Positions 41,431-50,114 of a stretch of DNA of 54,179 bases are shown here, one piece after another. Numbering within the stretch: position 1 is the first letter of the stretch; the number at the start of each line of letters is the position of its first letter. Source of the stretch: Dyella sp. C11 (GTDB lineage Bacteria; Pseudomonadota; Gammaproteobacteria; Xanthomonadales; Rhodanobacteraceae); the NCBI RefSeq assembly GCF_003121485.1, contig NZ_QAVX01000004.1, positions 1-54,179 on the forward strand. The letters run 5' to 3'. The notes beneath the pieces were generated by a model. It worked only from the letters and a program-made list of their open reading frames with translations. It was not told the origin of the DNA and ran no database searches. A program made the position numbers and the translations under genes.

Positions 41431-42006
41431 ATGTCTGCTCCCCTTTCCCCGCCGCAGTCCCTCGCCGGTCAATTCCTGATCGCCATGCCCAGCCTTGCCG
41501 AGCCGCCGTTTTCGCGCGGCGTGGCCTTCATCTGCCAACACGATGAAGACGGCGCCGTCGGACTGCTCGTGAACCAGCTTTCGGAGTACCGCCTCGGCGA
41601 CGTGCTCGCGCAGATGAAGCTGGAATGCAGCGATCTCGAACTCGCCGACGCGCCGGTGCTCATCGGTGGCCCCGTGCAGCAGGAGCGCGGCTTCGTGCTC
41701 CACCGCGAGCCGGGCCACTGGGAATCGAGTTACCGCGTCAACGACGAATGGTCGGTGACCACCTCGCGCGACATCCTGATCGCCATGGCCCATGGCGAAG
41801 GCCCGCGCCTGGCCGTGATGGCACTGGGCTACGCCGGCTGGAGCGCGGGTCAGCTGGAACAGGAATTGAAGGACAACACCTGGCTCACCGCCGACGCCAG
41901 CGAGCGCGTGGTGTTCCACACGCCGCTGGAAGAGCGCTGGAGCGCCGCGGCCGGCCTGGTGGGTGTCGATCCGCTGCAGTTGCCTGGTTACGCAGGACAC
42001 GCATGA
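41431..42006 (+). CDS. yqgE: YqgE/AlgH family protein (UPF0301)
   Basis: The 191-residue product shows the family signatures LAGQFLIAMPSL, RGVAFICQHDEDGAVGLLVNQ, VLIGGPVQQERGFVLHR and LGYAGWSAGQLEQEL. The fold is known but the biochemical role is not; the pseudomonad homologue was once linked to alginate regulation. There is no Shine-Dalgarno, and a TACAAT hexamer ends 7 bases before the ATG. The stop overlaps the ruvX start (ATGA). Confidence 0.94.
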   Translation: MSAPLSPPQSLAGQFLIAMPSLAEPPFSRGVAFICQHDEDGAVGLLVNQLSEYRLGDVLAQMKLECSDLELADAPVLIGGPVQQERGFVLHREPGHWESSYRVNDEWSVTTSRDILIAMAHGEGPRLAVMALGYAGWSAGQLEQELKDNTWLTADASERVVFHTPLEERWSAAAGLVGVDPLQLPGYAGHA

Positions 42007-42434
42007 GCTGTGTGTTTGGTTTCGACGTCGGCAGTCGCCTGATCGGTGTTGCCGTCGGCAATCGCTTTACCGGCAGCGCGCGCGGCATCGCCGCCATCGC
42101 CGTGCGCGATGGCGAACCGGACTGGTCCAGGCTCGATGCCCTGCGCAAGGAGTGGATGCCCGAATCGCTCGTGGTCGGCCTTCCGCTGACGCTCGAAGGC
42201 GAGGAACAACCCGCCAGCAAGGGCGCGCGCCGGTTCGCCAACAAGGTGGGCCAGCGCTACAACCTTCCCGTAGCCCTGACCGATGAGCGCTACAGTTCGC
42301 AGGAAGCCGCGCAGCGCTTTGCCAGCGCGCGCGCCGCCGGACTGAAGAAAAAGCGCGACGCTGCCACCATCGACGCCGAAGCCGCCGCCGTGATCCTTGA
42401 ACGCTGGCTCGCTTCCGACACCACCGGACCCTGA
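42003..42434 (+). CDS. ruvX: Putative pre-16S rRNA nuclease / Holliday-junction resolvase-like YqgF
   Basis: The 143-residue RNase H-fold protein has GFDVGSRLIGVAVGN, VVGLPLTLEG, LTDERYSSQEAAQ and the C-terminal acidic KKRDAATIDAEAAAVIL. YqgF homologues process the 5' end of 16S rRNA. Translation is coupled to yqgE through ATGA. Confidence 0.94.
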   Translation: MSCVFGFDVGSRLIGVAVGNRFTGSARGIAAIAVRDGEPDWSRLDALRKEWMPESLVVGLPLTLEGEEQPASKGARRFANKVGQRYNLPVALTDERYSSQEAAQRFASARAAGLKKKRDAATIDAEAAAVILERWLASDTTGP

Positions 42435-42458
42435 TTCCCGACTGGACTTCCGCCCGCC

Positions 42459-43385
42459 ATGAGCTCTCGCCTGCGCCACCTCACCACCCTGGAACACCTG
42501 CCTCGCGAGACCATCGAGCGCCTGCTCGATCGCGCGGAATACATGCGCGACGGTTGTGCTCACGGCACGCGCAAGCTGGATCTTCTGAACGGCCGCACCA
42601 TTCTCAACCTGTTCTTCGAACCGTCCACGCGCACGCGGACGTCGTTTGAACTGGCCGCGCGTCGGCTCGGCGCGGACGTCATCAACTTCGACATCGGCTT
42701 CTCGTCCACCAGCAAGGGTGAAGCGCTGTTCGACACGCTGCACACGCTGGAGGCCATGCACCTGGACGCCATCGTGGTGCGCCACAAGGTGTCGGGCACG
42801 CCGGAAGAACTGGTGCGCCATGCGATGAGCGGCGTCTCGGTGATCAACGCCGGCGACGGCAACCGCGCGCACCCCACGCAAGGCCTGCTGGACGTGCTCA
42901 CCATCCGCCAGCATCGCCCCAACTTCGCCCAGCTCACCGTGGTCATCTGCGGCGACGTAAAGCATTCACGTGTCGCGCGTTCGGACGTCCATGCGCTCAA
43001 GGCCATGGGTGTGAAGGAAATCCGCCTGTGCTCGCCGCGCGCCCTGATGCCGGACGAATCAGAATTTCCGGGCTGCGTGATCACCGACGATTTCGATGCT
43101 GCCGTGGAAGGCGCCGACGTGGTGATCATGCTGCGCCTCCAGAAGGAACGCATGGCCGCTACCGACCTGCCCGACGAAGCGGCGTACTTCGAGCGCTATG
43201 GCCTGGACAACCAGCGCCTCGCCCGCGCCGCCAAGGCGGCCCTGGTGATGCACCCGGGTCCGCTCAACCGCGGCATCGAGATTGCGCCGGAAGTGGCCGA
43301 CGGTCCGCAGTCGCGCATCCTCGAACAGGTTGGCAACGGCGTGTTCGTGCGCATGGCGGTGCTGGCCGAGGTACTGGGGCGCTGA
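42459..43385 (+). CDS. pyrB: Aspartate carbamoyltransferase catalytic chain
   Basis: The 308-residue enzyme makes carbamoyl-aspartate in pyrimidine synthesis. Carbamoyl-phosphate motif FFEPSTRTRTSFE is at about 53-65. HPTQGLLD, CGDVKHSRVARS and MHPGPLNRGIE are intact. It follows ruvX by 24 bases. Neither pyrR upstream nor a pyrC-like dihydroorotase downstream is present, unlike the pseudomonad operon. Confidence 0.97.
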   Translation: MSSRLRHLTTLEHLPRETIERLLDRAEYMRDGCAHGTRKLDLLNGRTILNLFFEPSTRTRTSFELAARRLGADVINFDIGFSSTSKGEALFDTLHTLEAMHLDAIVVRHKVSGTPEELVRHAMSGVSVINAGDGNRAHPTQGLLDVLTIRQHRPNFAQLTVVICGDVKHSRVARSDVHALKAMGVKEIRLCSPRALMPDESEFPGCVITDDFDAAVEGADVVIMLRLQKERMAATDLPDEAAYFERYGLDNQRLARAAKAALVMHPGPLNRGIEIAPEVADGPQSRILEQVGNGVFVRMAVLAEVLGR

Positions 43386-43507
43386 CGCCCCACTGACGGC
43401 CGATAACCCAGATGACGCCGCGGCCTGCCAGGCCGTGGCTCACCGCGATATGTCACGAATCCGGGCATAATGCGCGGCGCAACACCACCTCACTCAAGGG
43501 ATTAGAC

Positions 43508-45271
43508 ATGCGATCGACGAAGCGCATTGCCGCGCTGGGCCTTGCCGGCGTCCTGCTGGCTGCATGCCATCACAAGGACAAGGACGCGCCCCTCGCCTTC
43601 GTGCCGGCGGATACGCCGTACGTGCTGGCCAACCTCGATGTGCTCGACGACGACACCCGCAAGGCGCTGCTCGCCCAGGCCGATACGCAACTGCCGTCGG
43701 AACTGACGCAGCTGCGCTCCACGGCCGACGAGATGGCCGAGAAGGACCCCGATCTGTCGCGCCTGCTCAAGGCTGTCATCGCCGAGCTGGATGGCAAGAC
43801 CATCGAGTCGTTCGCGCAGAATGCCGGCCTCAACATCAAGGGTCGCTCGGTCGTCTATGGTCTGGGCCTGTCGCCAGTGGCGCGATTCGAGCTGACCGAT
43901 CCGAAGGCCTTCGACGCGTTTGTCGGCCGACTGGAATCGGCCTACGGCAAGAAGTTCGACACCGCCACGGTGGGTGGCGTGACGTATCGCAAGCATGTCG
44001 CCGCCGACAGCGGCGTGCAGATCGTGATGGCCGAAGTGGGCAAGCAGGCCGTGGCCGCCATCCTGCCGCTGGATGCACCGGAAGCCACCTTGCGCCTCGC
44101 CTTCGGCCTGGATCGCCCGGAAAAGAACCTGCAGGACGATGGCCGCCTCGACAAGCTGGCCAAGGCCAAGGACTACCAGCCGTGGGCCATCGGCCAGGTC
44201 GACCTGGTGCGTGCGCTGCCGCTGGCCGCCAGCGGCAAGGACCCGCTGTTCAACGCCTTGATCAAGGCGCGCGCGGAAGCCGAATCCGCCAAGACCGGCG
44301 AACCGGTGGCCAATCAGCTGAAGGTTTCCCCGGCGTGTGAAGCCGATGCCGCGCGCATCGCCTCCCGCGTGCCGTCGGTGAGCTTCGGTTACACCAAGCT
44401 CGACGAAAAGCACCAGGACATCCGCTGGGACGTGACGCTGGCTGACGATGTCACCAAGGCGTTCAGCGGCTTGAAGGTGGAACTGCCCGGCCTTGGCGCT
44501 GCAGGCACCGCGCCGTTCGATGTCAGCATCGCCGTGCCGATCGCCCAGCTGCGTACCTTCTGGGGCGCCCAGGCCGACGCCGTGGCTGCCAAGCCGTTCA
44601 CCTGCCCGTCGCTGGCCGAGCTCAACGAAGGCTTCGCCAAGATTGGCCTGATGACGCAACAGGCGGCCGTGCCGCCGATCGGCGACCTGCTCGGCCTGCG
44701 CGTGGCACTGGACAGCTTCGAGCCGGGTGGCAGCGACGCCATGCCGAAGTTCAGCGGCCGCATCCTGATCGGCACGTCGAACCCGGCCGGCCTGGTGGCC
44801 ATGGCGCAGATGGCCGCCTCGGGCCTGCAACAGCTGAAGCTGACGCCGGACGGCAAGCCCGTGCCGCTGCCGCCGGAACTCACGGCCCCGCTGGGTCGCC
44901 CGGTGTGGGCGGCGATGGGTCCGAAGGCCGTGGCGCTGGCCGTGGGTCAGGGCGAAGACGTGAAGCTCGGCGAACTGCTCAATGCCGCCAGCGGTGACGC
45001 CGGCCGCCTGGGTCGCCTCAGCCTCAGCGGCGAGATGTACCTGGCCTGGGTGAAGGCGATGGCGGAGAAGGCGGATCACATTGCCGACCTCACGGCCGCT
45101 TCGCAGCAGGACGACCCCGAAGCGCAGGCCACCGCCAAGGCCACGGCTGAGCGCTCGAAGGCCCAGTTCGAATCGATGGAAGCGCAGGCCGCGCGCATCA
45201 AGTCGCTCAACGGCGACGCTCGCATGACCAGCGATGGCTTGATCATCACCAGCCAGACCGAACTGAAGTAA
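43508..45271 (+). CDS. Large lipoprotein resembling DUF3352 proteins
   Basis: The 587-residue product starts at ATG 43508 after AAGGGAT. Residues 1-19 form a lipoprotein signal with lipobox LLAAC (Cys20), followed by HHKDKD. The body is a repeat of alpha/beta segments (FVPADTPYVLANLD, GRSVVYGLGLSPVARFEL, TVGGVTYRKHVAAD) reminiscent of DUF3352 proteins of unknown function. The C-terminus is helical, rich in Ala/Glu/Lys (about 540-575). It is monocistronic, ending at a strong terminator. Tethering to the outer membrane, facing the periplasm, is inferred. Confidence 0.8.
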   Translation: MRSTKRIAALGLAGVLLAACHHKDKDAPLAFVPADTPYVLANLDVLDDDTRKALLAQADTQLPSELTQLRSTADEMAEKDPDLSRLLKAVIAELDGKTIESFAQNAGLNIKGRSVVYGLGLSPVARFELTDPKAFDAFVGRLESAYGKKFDTATVGGVTYRKHVAADSGVQIVMAEVGKQAVAAILPLDAPEATLRLAFGLDRPEKNLQDDGRLDKLAKAKDYQPWAIGQVDLVRALPLAASGKDPLFNALIKARAEAESAKTGEPVANQLKVSPACEADAARIASRVPSVSFGYTKLDEKHQDIRWDVTLADDVTKAFSGLKVELPGLGAAGTAPFDVSIAVPIAQLRTFWGAQADAVAAKPFTCPSLAELNEGFAKIGLMTQQAAVPPIGDLLGLRVALDSFEPGGSDAMPKFSGRILIGTSNPAGLVAMAQMAASGLQQLKLTPDGKPVPLPPELTAPLGRPVWAAMGPKAVALAVGQGEDVKLGELLNAASGDAGRLGRLSLSGEMYLAWVKAMAEKADHIADLTAASQQDDPEAQATAKATAERSKAQFESMEAQAARIKSLNGDARMTSDGLIITSQTELK

Positions 45272-45290
45272 TTCCACCCAAGGTGGAAAT

Positions 45291-45320
45291 GAAAACGGGG
45301 CGCCTTGGCGCCCCGTTTTC
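45291..45320. terminator. Bidirectional rho-independent terminator
   Basis: GAAAACGGGGCGCC (45291-45304) and GGCGCCCCGTTTTC (45307-45320) form a perfect 14-base inverted repeat around TT. T-runs occur on both strands, so it serves the lipoprotein gene (+) and the MHYT gene (-). Confidence 0.95.
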
Positions 45321-45340
45321 GTTACGGCGTTGCCGTTTCC

Positions 45341-46084
45341 TCAGATCGATACCGCAGCCCGACGCTGCTGCCTGACGATGCTCAAGCCCAGCGACACGGC
45401 CAGCAACATCACCACCACCACGAAAATGGCCAGGCCCAGGTGCTCGCCCTGCATGCCCTGCTCGAAACCGGCCGGCAGCGTATCGCCCTGCATCAGTTCC
45501 ATCGCGGACATGCCGGTGTAGTGCATGCCGCAGACAGCCACGCCCATCACCAGCGCGCTGCCCAGCATTTGCAGCTTGCCGCGCAGATTGAACGCCAGCC
45601 ACAGCGCTGCCATGGACGCCACGATGGCAATGCCCACCGACAACGCCACGATGCTGCCGTCATAAGTCACCTGGGCCGACGTGAGCATCGCCGCCATGCC
45701 GAGGTAATGCATGCCGGCCACGCCCAGGCCCATCAGCACACCCGCAAAAAGCAGGTTGATGAAGCGAACCTTGCCGCTGCCGACAATGGCCAGCCCGAGC
45801 GAGCACGCAACGATGGCCAGCAGCGCCGAGGCCACCGTGAGCAGCACGTCATACGTCACCTGCGTACCCATGTTGCACGCGAGCATGGCGATGAAGTGCA
45901 TCGCCCATATCGCGCCGCCGCCCATCGCCGTGCCGGCGGCAAGCACCGCACCCCAGCGCTGCCGCGGGCTCTGCGCGAGTGGAATGCCGAGAGCGAACTG
46001 CAGTGCCGCGAACGATCCCAGTACGGATACGGCGTAAGACAACCCGACCAGCACCCAGTTGTAATGCTGATGCATGTCCAGCAT
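45341..46084 (-). CDS. Stand-alone MHYT-domain membrane sensor
   Basis: The 247-residue product has seven predicted transmembrane helices. The three diagnostic motifs lie at regular spacing: MHFIAM (62-67), MHYLGM (125-130) and MHYTGM (187-192). In the family model the Met/His residues coordinate copper and sense a diatomic gas such as O2, CO or NO. Usually this domain precedes GGDEF/EAL modules; here the protein ends right after the last helix with QQRRAAVSI and has no output domain. The ATG follows AAGGGGAAG. The V4R gene lies 64 bases upstream on the same strand, so an operon is possible. Confidence 0.9.
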   Translation of the reverse strand: MLDMHQHYNWVLVGLSYAVSVLGSFAALQFALGIPLAQSPRQRWGAVLAAGTAMGGGAIWAMHFIAMLACNMGTQVTYDVLLTVASALLAIVACSLGLAIVGSGKVRFINLLFAGVLMGLGVAGMHYLGMAAMLTSAQVTYDGSIVALSVGIAIVASMAALWLAFNLRGKLQMLGSALVMGVAVCGMHYTGMSAMELMQGDTLPAGFEQGMQGEHLGLAIFVVVVMLLAVSLGLSIVRQQRRAAVSI

Positions 46085-46148
46085 GAAGCTTCCCCTTTGG
46101 TTGGTTACGGACGCCCAGCAATCACCGTTGCGTTTCCGTCGGCGGCGA

Positions 46149-46943
46149 TCAGTGGGATATGTCGAACACGCACATGGGTGCGCCACTGCTGTGACAGCTG
46201 GTTTCGCGCACGAATATCGCCTTGGACTCAACCGATTCGACGAGCAGCCCTTCGATGAACCCACAGAAGAAGCGACCACCCGACGCACCACCCGGCTGGC
46301 AAAGCGGGCAGCCGCGCACATGCAGTTGATGATCGTGATGTTCCACCGTCACCAGTGTGCGCATCGCCGGCATGGCGATGCGACGAAGGGCCTCCGAAAG
46401 ACCCAGCTTGGCGCCGAGCGAGAAGTCGCGCTTGTACACCCAGGCGCCCGTGCGTCGCCCGGCCAGGTACAGCGATGCATCGCGCGCCTCGTCGGCCACG
46501 GCGTATTCAAGATTGATCAGCCACGGAAAAATGCGTGGGTAATCCTTGGCCAGGCTGGGCAGCATGCGTTCCACGCGCGCCACGTCCGCGCCGGCCGCCA
46601 CGGGAACCGGCTCGGCAGGCGGCTGCGCCACTTGCGCGGGCCTGGCAGGAACAGAAGGCAGGACACTGGCGACGGAAGCCGTCGCGGTGGCGACTTCTTC
46701 CACCGCGAACTGCGGCCGCGTGGATTCGAAACTGAGTACGCGCGGATGCGTGCCAAGCGCCTCTTCCAGTGCCAGCTGGCGATCGTCAGGGCCGCGCAAC
46801 ACCAGCGTCAGGCACGCGCCGTGCGCTTCCTGCACCAGCCGCTGACGCACGAGTACGTGGCCGTACTCCGTCACCACGCGACCCAACTCCACCAGGAGTC
46901 CTTCCCTGCGTTCGGAAACGACCCGAACTTCCAACTCGGCCAT
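46149..46943 (-). CDS. V4R-domain protein with N-terminal ACT-like region
   Basis: The 264-residue product starts at ATG 46943 behind GGGGGGA. Residues 1-75 look like an ACT-type regulatory fold (ELEVRVVSERREGLLVELGRVV). An Ala/Pro/Val-rich linker follows (about 80-120). Residues about 125-264 resemble the V4R small-molecule-binding domain, with the cysteine set GCPLC, FFCGFIEGLL and SCHSSGAPMCVF that can hold metal or ligand. No DNA-binding or enzymatic domain is visible. It sits upstream of the MHYT gene in the same direction. The call rests on the Cys pattern and FIEGLL segment; function is unknown. Confidence 0.72.
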   Translation of the reverse strand: MAELEVRVVSERREGLLVELGRVVTEYGHVLVRQRLVQEAHGACLTLVLRGPDDRQLALEEALGTHPRVLSFESTRPQFAVEEVATATASVASVLPSVPARPAQVAQPPAEPVPVAAGADVARVERMLPSLAKDYPRIFPWLINLEYAVADEARDASLYLAGRRTGAWVYKRDFSLGAKLGLSEALRRIAMPAMRTLVTVEHHDHQLHVRGCPLCQPGGASGGRFFCGFIEGLLVESVESKAIFVRETSCHSSGAPMCVFDISH

Positions 46944-47335
46944 GATTCCCCCCGAAATCAAGCCAGCACGGATGTGCTTCGCTTCGCAAATCTGCCGTAT
47001 AGCCGTCTATTTAACAACACGACTTTTCGATTCGGAGACGTGCGTCACAGACCATTTCTTCGTGCCGTTTTTGTGCATGTCAGCCCCGGGAAAGTCTGGT
47101 GACGCGTTCTCACGCGCGACGTGATGCGCTTCACACTTGTCTCGATTCAGGCGTCGCAACACCGTGCGAACGCAATCACCACATTTTCTTGGCATGCGTA
47201 ATCGAGTGCTGAACGGATTTATCTCCCAGCCACGTTCGATTCATGCCCAGGCTGTTTGCATGGAGTCACGGATGCAGCGACGAGCGGCAACCGTCTGTCT
47301 CATGGACAGCGCTTTCCCATCACAGGAGATTCCCC
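46944..47335. other. Gene-free region between the V4R and BON genes
   Basis: This 392-base divergent region should carry both promoters. It is less GC-rich than its surroundings, especially around 46990-47070. I find no convincing coding frame, RNA gene or large repeat. Confidence 0.5.
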
Positions 47336-47695
47336 ATGCGCACGAACAACCTGATTCGCAAGACGCTGATCGCCGCCGGCCTGATGGTCGCCTTCTCGGC
47401 CGCGCCGTTCGCGCAGGTTGCCGCCCAGGACGCCATGAAGTCGAGCAGCAACCAGACGGTGCCGGACAAGACCGCTGATGCCTGGATCACCACCAAGGTG
47501 AAGTCCGAGCTGGCGACCACGAAGAACATCAAGAGCACCGACATTTCGGTGGCGACGATGGACGGCGTGGTCACGCTGACCGGCACCGCGACCTCCTCGG
47601 CCGAGAAGGCCAAGGTTGAGCAGGTGGCCAAGGCGGTGAAGGGCGTAAAGAGCGTCGACGCCAGCGGCCTGACCGTCAGCGATACGGCCAAGTAA
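47336..47695 (+). CDS. Periplasmic BON-domain protein (OsmY-like)
   Basis: The 119-residue product has a signal peptide (about 1-30, cleavage near VAA-QD) and a single BON domain (about 46-115: DAWITTKVKSELATTKNIKSTDISVATMDGVVTLTG, then VEQVAKAVKGVKSVD). BON domains bind phospholipid surfaces, and single-BON proteins are often stress-induced envelope proteins such as OsmY. The ATG at 47336 follows CAGGAG; upstream frames are non-coding. It is monocistronic with its own terminator. Confidence 0.9.
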   Translation: MRTNNLIRKTLIAAGLMVAFSAAPFAQVAAQDAMKSSSNQTVPDKTADAWITTKVKSELATTKNIKSTDISVATMDGVVTLTGTATSSAEKAKVEQVAKAVKGVKSVDASGLTVSDTAK

Positions 47696-47725
47696 CCCGC
47701 GTACGTCACGCCGGACGCGGAAACG

Positions 47726-47755
47726 AAGAAGGAGCCCTCGGGCTCCTTCTTTTTT
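47726..47755 (+). terminator. Rho-independent terminator after the BON gene
   Basis: AAGAAGGAGCC (47726-47736) pairs with GGCTCCTTCTT (47741-47751) around CTCG, followed by T. The hairpin ends 18 bases from the convergent pilU stop and is A/T-rich on both sides, so it may act for both genes. Confidence 0.93.
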
Positions 47756-47772
47756 GAACGATGAGGCTGGGA

Positions 47773-48939
47773 TCAGCGACGCAGCAGGCCGCCGCCGAAT
47801 TGCTGGGAATCCTTGGTCTCCTCGATTTCCACGCCATCCAGGCCCTGCGACAGCGTGTGCGCATCGCCGCCCTGGGCGAGCTTGATGCGCAGGCGCACTT
47901 CGTTGGAGCTGTCCGCGTGACGCAGCGCGTCTTCGTAGGAGATCTCGCCAGCGTGATACAGCTCGACCAGGCTCTGGTCGAACGTCTTCATGCCGAGGTT
48001 GGTGGATTCCTTCATCACTTCCTTGAGCTTGTGGATCTCGCCCTGGCGGATGTAGTCCTGCACCAGCGGCGTACCCAGCAGCACTTCCACCGCCACGCGA
48101 CGTGCCTTGCCGTCGGGCGTGGGAATCAGCTGCTGCGCCACGATGCCCTTCAGGTTCAGCGACAAGTCCATGAAGAGCTGCTGGCGACGGTCTTCCGGGA
48201 AGAAGTGCAGGATGCGGTCCATCGCCTGGTTGGCGTTGTTCGCATGCAGCGTACACAGGCACAGGTGGCCCGTTTCCGAGAAGTTGATGGCGTGCTCCAT
48301 CGTCTCGCGCGTACGCACTTCGCCGATCATGATCACGTCGGGCGCCTGACGCAGCGTGTTCTTCAGCGCGTTGTCCCAGCTGTCGGTGTCGATGCCCAGC
48401 TCGCGCTGCGTAATGATGCAGCCTTCGTGCTTGTGCACGTATTCGATCGGGTCTTCGATGGTGATGATGTGGCCGGTCGAATTGGCGTTGCGGTAGCCGA
48501 TCATCGACGCCAGCGAGGTCGACTTACCGGTGCCCGTACCGCCCACGAAGATGATGATGCCGCGCTTGGTCATCGCCAGCTGCTTGATGACGGGCGGCAG
48601 GCTCAGCTCTTCGATGGTCGGGATCTTCGACTCGATGCGACGCAGCACCATGCCCACGCAGTTGCGCTGGTAGAAGCACGACACGCGGAAACGACCCACG
48701 CCCTGCGCCGAGATGGCGAACTGGCATTCGTGGGTCTTTTCGAACTCCTCGCGCTGCGAGGGCGTCATGACGTTCAGCACCATGTCGCGCGACTGCTGCG
48801 CGGACAGCGGGCTCTGCGTGATGGGCACCACGCGGCCCTGGACTTTCATCGACGGCGGCACGCCGGCCGTGATGAACAAGTCGGAGGCCTTCTTGTGCAC
48901 CATCAACTTGAGGAAGGAGGTGAAATCGAAGTCGCTCAT
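47773..48939 (-). CDS. pilU: Type IV pilus retraction ATPase PilU
   Basis: The 388-residue hexameric secretion ATPase has Walker A GGTGTGKS (133-140), Asp box TIEDPIEYVH, Walker B VIMIGEVRT and His box GHLCLCTLHANN. The C-terminal extension after about 345 (ALRHADSSNEVRLRIKLAQGG) and FFPEDRRQQLFMDLSLNLKGI are typical of PilU rather than PilT. It supports PilT-driven retraction. The ATG has GGAGG. It follows pilT on the same strand, separated by about 134 bases with heptad repeats. Confidence 0.96.
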   Translation of the reverse strand: MSDFDFTSFLKLMVHKKASDLFITAGVPPSMKVQGRVVPITQSPLSAQQSRDMVLNVMTPSQREEFEKTHECQFAISAQGVGRFRVSCFYQRNCVGMVLRRIESKIPTIEELSLPPVIKQLAMTKRGIIIFVGGTGTGKSTSLASMIGYRNANSTGHIITIEDPIEYVHKHEGCIITQRELGIDTDSWDNALKNTLRQAPDVIMIGEVRTRETMEHAINFSETGHLCLCTLHANNANQAMDRILHFFPEDRRQQLFMDLSLNLKGIVAQQLIPTPDGKARRVAVEVLLGTPLVQDYIRQGEIHKLKEVMKESTNLGMKTFDQSLVELYHAGEISYEDALRHADSSNEVRLRIKLAQGGDAHTLSQGLDGVEIEETKDSQQFGGGLLRR

Positions 48940-48952
48940 AGGCCCTCCGGGC

Positions 48953-49080
48953 GGTAAATGGTAAAGCCGCCCGCCAGAGGCGGGCTGTCAATGGTCAATG
49001 GTGAAGAGATGGCAGGCATCGCCGCTTGCGCGCCCTGCGCCGCTCTTACTATTTACTGCTTACCCTTTACCATTTACCCC
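48953..49080. repeat. Heptad-repeat region between pilT and pilU
   Basis: On the left are GGTAAAT/GGTAAAG and GGTCAAT/GGTCAAT/GGTGAAG units; on the right are TTACTAT, TTACTGC, TTACCCT and similar units up to the pilT stop codon. The two sides are roughly inverted (GGTAAATGGTAAAG against CTTTACCATTTACC) and could fold. Right-end coordinates are approximate. Confidence 0.65.
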
Positions 49081-50114
49081 TTGAAAATGTCCTTGTTGCG
49101 CGCGTAGCCGATCGCCTGCTGACGTGTCACCAGGCCGCGCTTCACCAGGTCCTGCAGGTTCTGGTCCAGCGTCTGCATGCCGTACTGCTGACCGGTCTGG
49201 ATGGACGAATACATCTGCGCCACCTTGTCCTCGCGGATCAGGTTTCGGATGGCCGGAATGCCCACCATGATCTCGTGCGCCGCGATACGCCCGCCGCCCA
49301 CCTTCTTCAGCAGCGACTGCGAAATCACCGCGCGCAGCGACTCGGAAAGCATCGAGCGCACCATCGGCTTTTCGCCGGCGGGGAACACGTCGATGATACG
49401 GTCGATGGTCTTGGCGGCCGAGCTGGTATGCAGCGTGCCGAACACCAGGTGGCCGGTTTCCGCGGCGGTCAGCGCCAGGCGGATGGTTTCCAGGTCTCGC
49501 AACTCACCCACCAGCACGTAGTCGGGATCTTCGCGGAGTGCGGAGCGCAGTGCTTCGTTGAAGCCGTGCGTGTCGCGATGCACTTCGCGCTGGTTGATCA
49601 GGCACTTCTGCGAGGTGTGCACGAATTCGATCGGGTCCTCGATGGTGAGGATGTGGCCGTATTCGTTCTTGTTGATGTGGTCGACCATCGCCGCCAGCGT
49701 GGTGGACTTGCCCGAGCCGGTCGGGCCGGTCACCAGGATCAGGCCCTGCGGCTGCTCGATCAGTTCGCGGAAGATGCCCGGCGCGGCCAGGTCTTCCAGC
49801 GTGAGCACTTCGGAAGGAATGGTACGGAACACCGCACCCGAGCCACGGTTCTGGTTGAACGCGTTGACACGGAAACGCGCAAGGCCGGGAATCTCGAACG
49901 AGAAGTCGACCTCGAGGAATTCTTCATAGTCGCGGCGCTGCTTGTCCGACATGATGTCGTAGATCAGCGAGTGCACCTGCTTGTGCTCAAGCGCGGGAAT
50001 GTTGATGCGGCGAACGTCGCCGTCCACGCGGATCATCGGCGGCAGGCCCGCGGACAAGTGCAAGTCCGACGCCTTGTTCTTCACCGAGAAGGCAAGCAGT
50101 TCGGCGATATCCAT
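49074..50114 (-). CDS. pilT: Type IV pilus retraction ATPase PilT
   Basis: The 346-residue ATPase depolymerises pili. Walker A is GPTGSGKS (130-137), the Asp box LTIEDPIEFVH, Walker B YVLVGELRD, the His box GHLVFGTLHTSSA, and the PilT-specific AIRNLIREDKVAQMYSSIQTG is intact. The ATG at 50114 follows AAGGGGAAA. It is divergent from proC; its stop codon lies inside a heptad repeat. Confidence 0.97.
   Translation of the reverse strand: MDIAELLAFSVKNKASDLHLSAGLPPMIRVDGDVRRINIPALEHKQVHSLIYDIMSDKQRRDYEEFLEVDFSFEIPGLARFRVNAFNQNRGSGAVFRTIPSEVLTLEDLAAPGIFRELIEQPQGLILVTGPTGSGKSTTLAAMVDHINKNEYGHILTIEDPIEFVHTSQKCLINQREVHRDTHGFNEALRSALREDPDYVLVGELRDLETIRLALTAAETGHLVFGTLHTSSAAKTIDRIIDVFPAGEKPMVRSMLSESLRAVISQSLLKKVGGGRIAAHEIMVGIPAIRNLIREDKVAQMYSSIQTGQQYGMQTLDQNLQDLVKRGLVTRQQAIGYARNKDIFKG

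Noticed and set aside
43502-45277. 591-codon minus-strand frame opposite the large lipoprotein
   Set aside because: Antisense shadow; the plus strand has a lipoprotein signal, ribosome-binding site and terminator.
48953-49080. Heptad repeats considered as a CRISPR array
   Set aside because: Units are 7 bases with no spacers and no cas genes nearby.
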